DNA from: an uncultured Eubacteriales bacterium
GTDB taxonomy: Bacteria; Bacillota; Clostridia; Oscillospirales; UMGS1783
Assembly (NCBI GenBank): GCA_900555065.1
Contig: USJY01000062.1
Location: 1 to 7,205 of the forward strand
Direction of reading: 5' to 3'
Length of the DNA stretch: 7,205 nt
This document shows, in pieces, positions 5,053-7,205 of the stretch. A program made the position numbers and the translations under genes. The first letter of the stretch is position 1. Every line of letters begins with the position of its first letter. Below the pieces are notes generated by a model. That model had not been told where the DNA came from. It searched no databases and was given only the letters and a program-made list of their open reading frames with translations.

Positions 5053-5906
5053 CGGAAGTAATCGGCGTCCGGTTCAAGCGCGTCGGGAAAGTGTACTATT
5101 TCAACCCGGACAAGCTCAATATACCGACGGGCGCGCATGTGATTGTGGAGACGGCCCGCGGCGTAGAGATGGGCGAGGTCGTGCTCGCCAACCATATGGT
5201 GGAGGACGGCGCTGTCGTCCAGCCGCTGAAAAAGGTCATCCGCGTCGCCACGGATAAGGATATGGCGACGGTGGAACGCCACAAGAAAAAGGAGAAAGAG
5301 ACGTTCGCGGTCTGTGAAAAGGCGATTGCGGAGCATGGGCTCGACATGAAGCTGGTGGATGTGGAATACACTTTTGACGGCAACAAAATCCTGTTCTATT
5401 TCACGGCCGACGGCAGGGTCGATTTCCGCGAGCTGGTCAAAGACCTTGCGTCGCGGTTCAAAACGCGCATCGAGCTGCGGCAGATCGGCGTGCGCGACGA
5501 GGCCAAGATGCAGGGCGGCCTGGGCGTATGCGGCAAGGAACTGTGCTGCACCCAGTTTCTGGGTGAGTTTGCGCCCGTGTCGATTAAAATGGCGAAGGAA
5601 CAGGGCCTTTCTCTCAACCCCGCCAAGATTTCGGGCACCTGCGGCCGGCTCATGTGCTGCCTCAAATTTGAGCAGGCGGCTTACGAGTCGCTTACAAAGA
5701 TCACGCCGGGCGTGGGCGCGCTTGTCCAAACGCCCGAATACCGCGGCGTCGTCACCGAGGTAAACCTCCTGCGCGGCATTGTGAAAGTGCGTAAGGAGAA
5801 CGATTCGGAGGCCCAGCCCAAAGCCTTTCAGCGCAAGGATGTAAAAATTCTGAAAAACGCCTCCGAGTACGCGCCTTCCTACGCGAACGACCTTGATAAG
5901 GATTAG
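5049..5906 (+). CDS. ricT: RicT/YaaT, PSP1-domain protein with conserved cysteines
   Basis: RicT (YaaT) joins RicA and RicF in Bacillus subtilis in an iron-sulfur complex that stimulates RNase Y-dependent mRNA maturation and affects sporulation and competence. The 285-residue product matches the family (about 275) along its length. The PSP1 domain covers roughly residues 60-145. Next comes GGLGVCGKELCC (156-167), the invariant-looking PVSIKMAKEQGLSLNP (176-191) and SGTCGRLMCCLKFE (195-208). Cys161, 166, 167, 198, 203 and 204 are all present, so cluster binding is expected. A KOW-like strand segment near 220-250 (GALVQTPEYRGVVTEV) follows, then a charged tail. The start is the TTG at 5049; earlier codons of this frame lie across holB and read as arginine-rich out-of-frame text. 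It is the third gene of the darA operon. No ricA or ricF is in the window, and no clear terminator follows. Confidence -1.
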   Translation: MTEVIGVRFKRVGKVYYFNPDKLNIPTGAHVIVETARGVEMGEVVLANHMVEDGAVVQPLKKVIRVATDKDMATVERHKKKEKETFAVCEKAIAEHGLDMKLVDVEYTFDGNKILFYFTADGRVDFRELVKDLASRFKTRIELRQIGVRDEAKMQGGLGVCGKELCCTQFLGEFAPVSIKMAKEQGLSLNPAKISGTCGRLMCCLKFEQAAYESLTKITPGVGALVQTPEYRGVVTEVNLLRGIVKVRKENDSEAQPKAFQRKDVKILKNASEYAPSYANDLDKD

Positions 5907-5933
5907 GTTTTTTAAGAAACGGGCGCGCATATA

Positions 5934-5962
5934 TTGTTTTTTTTGCCCGGATATGCTAGAAT
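5934..5962 (+). promoter_or_regulatory. Predicted sigma-A promoter of the ferredoxin gene
   Basis: TTGTTT (5934-5939), 17 bases, then TAGAAT (5957-5962), preceded by TGC as an extended -10. The apbE promoter has the same TGC arrangement. The start would be near 5969, giving a leader of about 25 bases. Confidence -1.
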
Positions 5963-5978
5963 CTAATTAAAGAAATAG

Positions 5979-6164
<186 letters not shown>

Positions 6165-6189
6165 TTGTAACGCCGTACACAATACGAGG

Positions 6190-6223
6190 GGGATTCCCTG
6201 CACAGCAGGGAATCCCTTTTTCT
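6190..6223 (+). terminator. Rho-independent terminator of the ferredoxin gene
   Basis: A perfect 11-bp stem (6190-6200 with 6206-6216) encloses the loop CACAG and runs straight into TTTTTCTT (6217-6224). It stands 25 bases after the ferredoxin stop, on the same strand, and isolates the gene from the methyltransferase downstream. Confidence -1.
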
Positions 6224-6252
6224 TAAACGGCGTTTATCGTGTTATGTAATGC

Positions 6253-6274
6253 GGCCGCGCCTGGCGCGCGGGCC
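6253..6274 (+). other. GC-rich hairpin before the methyltransferase gene
   Basis: GGCC (6253-6256) can pair with GGCC (6271-6274), and GCGC within each arm extends the stem with a small bulge. It ends six bases before the GGAG of the next gene. It could be leader structure; given the local GC-richness it may be chance. Confidence -1.
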
Positions 6275-6292
6275 TGAAACGGAGTAAGACGT

Positions 6293-7021
6293 ATGCTGAA
6301 CAAAGGTGAAGAGATACACGACCTGCCTGCGCCCGGATACAGGCTGATACAGGACCGGGCCCACTTCCGCTACGGCACGGACGCCGTCCTGCTCGCCGAT
6401 TTCTGCCGTCCGGACAAAAGCGCGCCCGCAGCGGACCTCGGCGCGGGCACGGGCGCGCTGTCCATCCTGCTTCTGGCCGGCGCGAAGGCGGCGCGCGTCG
6501 ACGCGGTCGAGCTCCAGCCGCGCCTGTGCGATATGGCGCGGCGCAGCGCGCAGCTCAACGGCCTGTCCGCGCGCATGGCCGTATACGAAGCGGACTTGCG
6601 CCGTCTGGACGGCGTCCTCGAAGCGGGGACGTACGGCAGCGTGGTCTGCAACCCGCCTTACCGTGCCGAGGGCGCGGGCAGGATTAGCCCCGATCCCGCC
6701 CGCCGCGCGGCCCTGTTCGAGACCGAGTGCACACTCGCAGACGCGCTCGCCGCCGGCTTGCGCCTGCTGCGCAGCCGCGGCCGCATGTACCTGTGCCATC
6801 GCCCGGCCCGCCTGTGCGACCTCGCGTCCTGCGCGCGGGAATACGGCGGGGAACTCAAGCGCATCCGGTTTGTGCACCCGTACGCGGACAAACCCGCGTC
6901 GCTTCTGCTGGCCGAGATCTGTAAGGATGGAAAGCCCGGCCTTTTGTGCGAGCCGCCGCTGGTTCTGTACGCGGAAAAGGGCGAGCAGACGGCGCAGCTG
7001 CGCCGCATTTACGGCTGGTAA
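6293..7021 (+). CDS. tRNA1(Val) (adenine(37)-N6)-methyltransferase-like, TrmN6/YabB family
   Basis: A SAM-dependent methyltransferase of the TrmN6/YabB family; the characterised Escherichia coli member makes m6A37 in tRNA1(Val). The substrate of Firmicute YabB-type members is inferred. The 242-residue protein opens with the family segment YRLIQDRAHFRYGTDAVLLADF (about 17-37). The SAM-binding motif I follows as DLGAGTG (48-54), with the acidic Glu73 at the end of strand 2 (VDAVELQ). The catalytic NPPY is at 120-123. Later segments (LFETECTLADALAAGLRLL and VHPYADKPASLLLAEI) agree with the family. The ATG at 6293 has GGAG eight bases upstream (6281-6284). In Bacillus subtilis yabB lies close downstream of yaaT (ricT), and the same order holds here apart from the ferredoxin unit. 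HemK-type N5-glutamine methyltransferases share NPPY but have a different N-terminus. No confident promoter was found in the 69 bases after the ferredoxin terminator. Confidence -1.
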   Translation: MLNKGEEIHDLPAPGYRLIQDRAHFRYGTDAVLLADFCRPDKSAPAADLGAGTGALSILLLAGAKAARVDAVELQPRLCDMARRSAQLNGLSARMAVYEADLRRLDGVLEAGTYGSVVCNPPYRAEGAGRISPDPARRAALFETECTLADALAAGLRLLRSRGRMYLCHRPARLCDLASCAREYGGELKRIRFVHPYADKPASLLLAEICKDGKPGLLCEPPLVLYAEKGEQTAQLRRIYGW

Positions 7022-7205
7022 CTGAGTCTCCGCCCGCGCTCGGTCCGTCATGCGCCTGCGCCGGCACTGCGCGCCGCTCGGTTCCCGGCCCCGATGCTTG
7101 TTGACGACGCGCCGCGGCGTATCGTATCACATGTCTACAACCTGTTGGCCGCTTCCGGTTTCCGGCCGGCCCGGTTATCCATAGCTTGTCTTTTATTCCG
7201 TTTTA

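Noticed and set aside
4239..5930. A 563-codon open frame on the minus strand across holB and ricT
   Set aside because: It is antisense to two well-recognised genes, has no ribosome-binding site, and its residues resemble no family; high GC content lengthens such antisense frames.
6242..7051. A 269-codon minus-strand frame over the methyltransferase gene
   Set aside because: Alanine/arginine/glutamine-rich shadow of the TrmN6-like gene, with no start signals.
7022..7205. A gene or terminator in the right-hand 184 bases
   Set aside because: No frame has both a start with an SD and family-like residues. A palindrome at 7110-7119 (CGCCGCGGCG) and GGCCG/CGGCC repeats near 7147-7170 lack a T-run and fit chance in GC-rich DNA.

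Overview
The window looks like ordinary chromosome from a moderately high-GC (roughly 55-60% by eye) low-complexity-free Clostridia-type Firmicute, most plausibly an Oscillospirales/Ruminococcaceae-like anaerobe. The reasons are strong AGGAGG ribosome-binding sites, frequent TTG/GTG starts, a clostridial 56-residue 2[4Fe-4S] ferredoxin, a DarA/PstA cyclic-di-AMP receptor, a RicT (PSP1/YaaT) protein, and a short S1-domain protein of a type I recall from that group. The lineage is inferred from gene content and was not tested by any search.

Layout. (1) Bases 1-1304 hold the 3' four-fifths of cimA, citramalate synthase, running off the left edge. (2) Bases 1305-1558 are a convergent intergenic region with two independent short tandem duplications, a two-way rho-independent terminator and a strong tetraloop hairpin. 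(3) Bases 2472-1559 on the minus strand encode a protein with three S1-type RNA-binding repeats, broken by a frameshift near 2090. (4) Bases 2473-2695 are a divergent promoter region. (5) Bases 2696-3769 encode an ApbE-type FAD:protein FMN transferase lipoprotein. (6) Bases 3785-5906 hold a compact operon, darA-holB-ricT, driven by a perfect-consensus housekeeping promoter. (7) Bases 5934-6223 are a self-contained ferredoxin unit with its own promoter and terminator. (8) Bases 6293-7021 encode a TrmN6/YabB-like tRNA methyltransferase. (9) Bases 7022-7205 hold no recognisable gene.

How the genes relate. darA, holB and ricT lie next to each other in Bacillus subtilis too (as yaaQ, holB, yaaT), with yabB close downstream, so the right half is a conserved housekeeping neighbourhood. 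Here yaaR and yabA are absent and a ferredoxin unit sits between ricT and the methyltransferase. ApbE and the ferredoxin both belong to redox metabolism but are transcribed separately, and no flavinylation acceptor is visible. CimA feeds the 2-oxobutanoate branch of isoleucine synthesis and has no pathway partner here.

I found no transposon, prophage, CRISPR array, toxin-antitoxin pair, tRNA or rRNA, and nothing that amounts to a new system. The items most worth checking are the disrupted S1-domain gene, the paired tandem duplications beside it, and the inverted repeats around the darA promoter.
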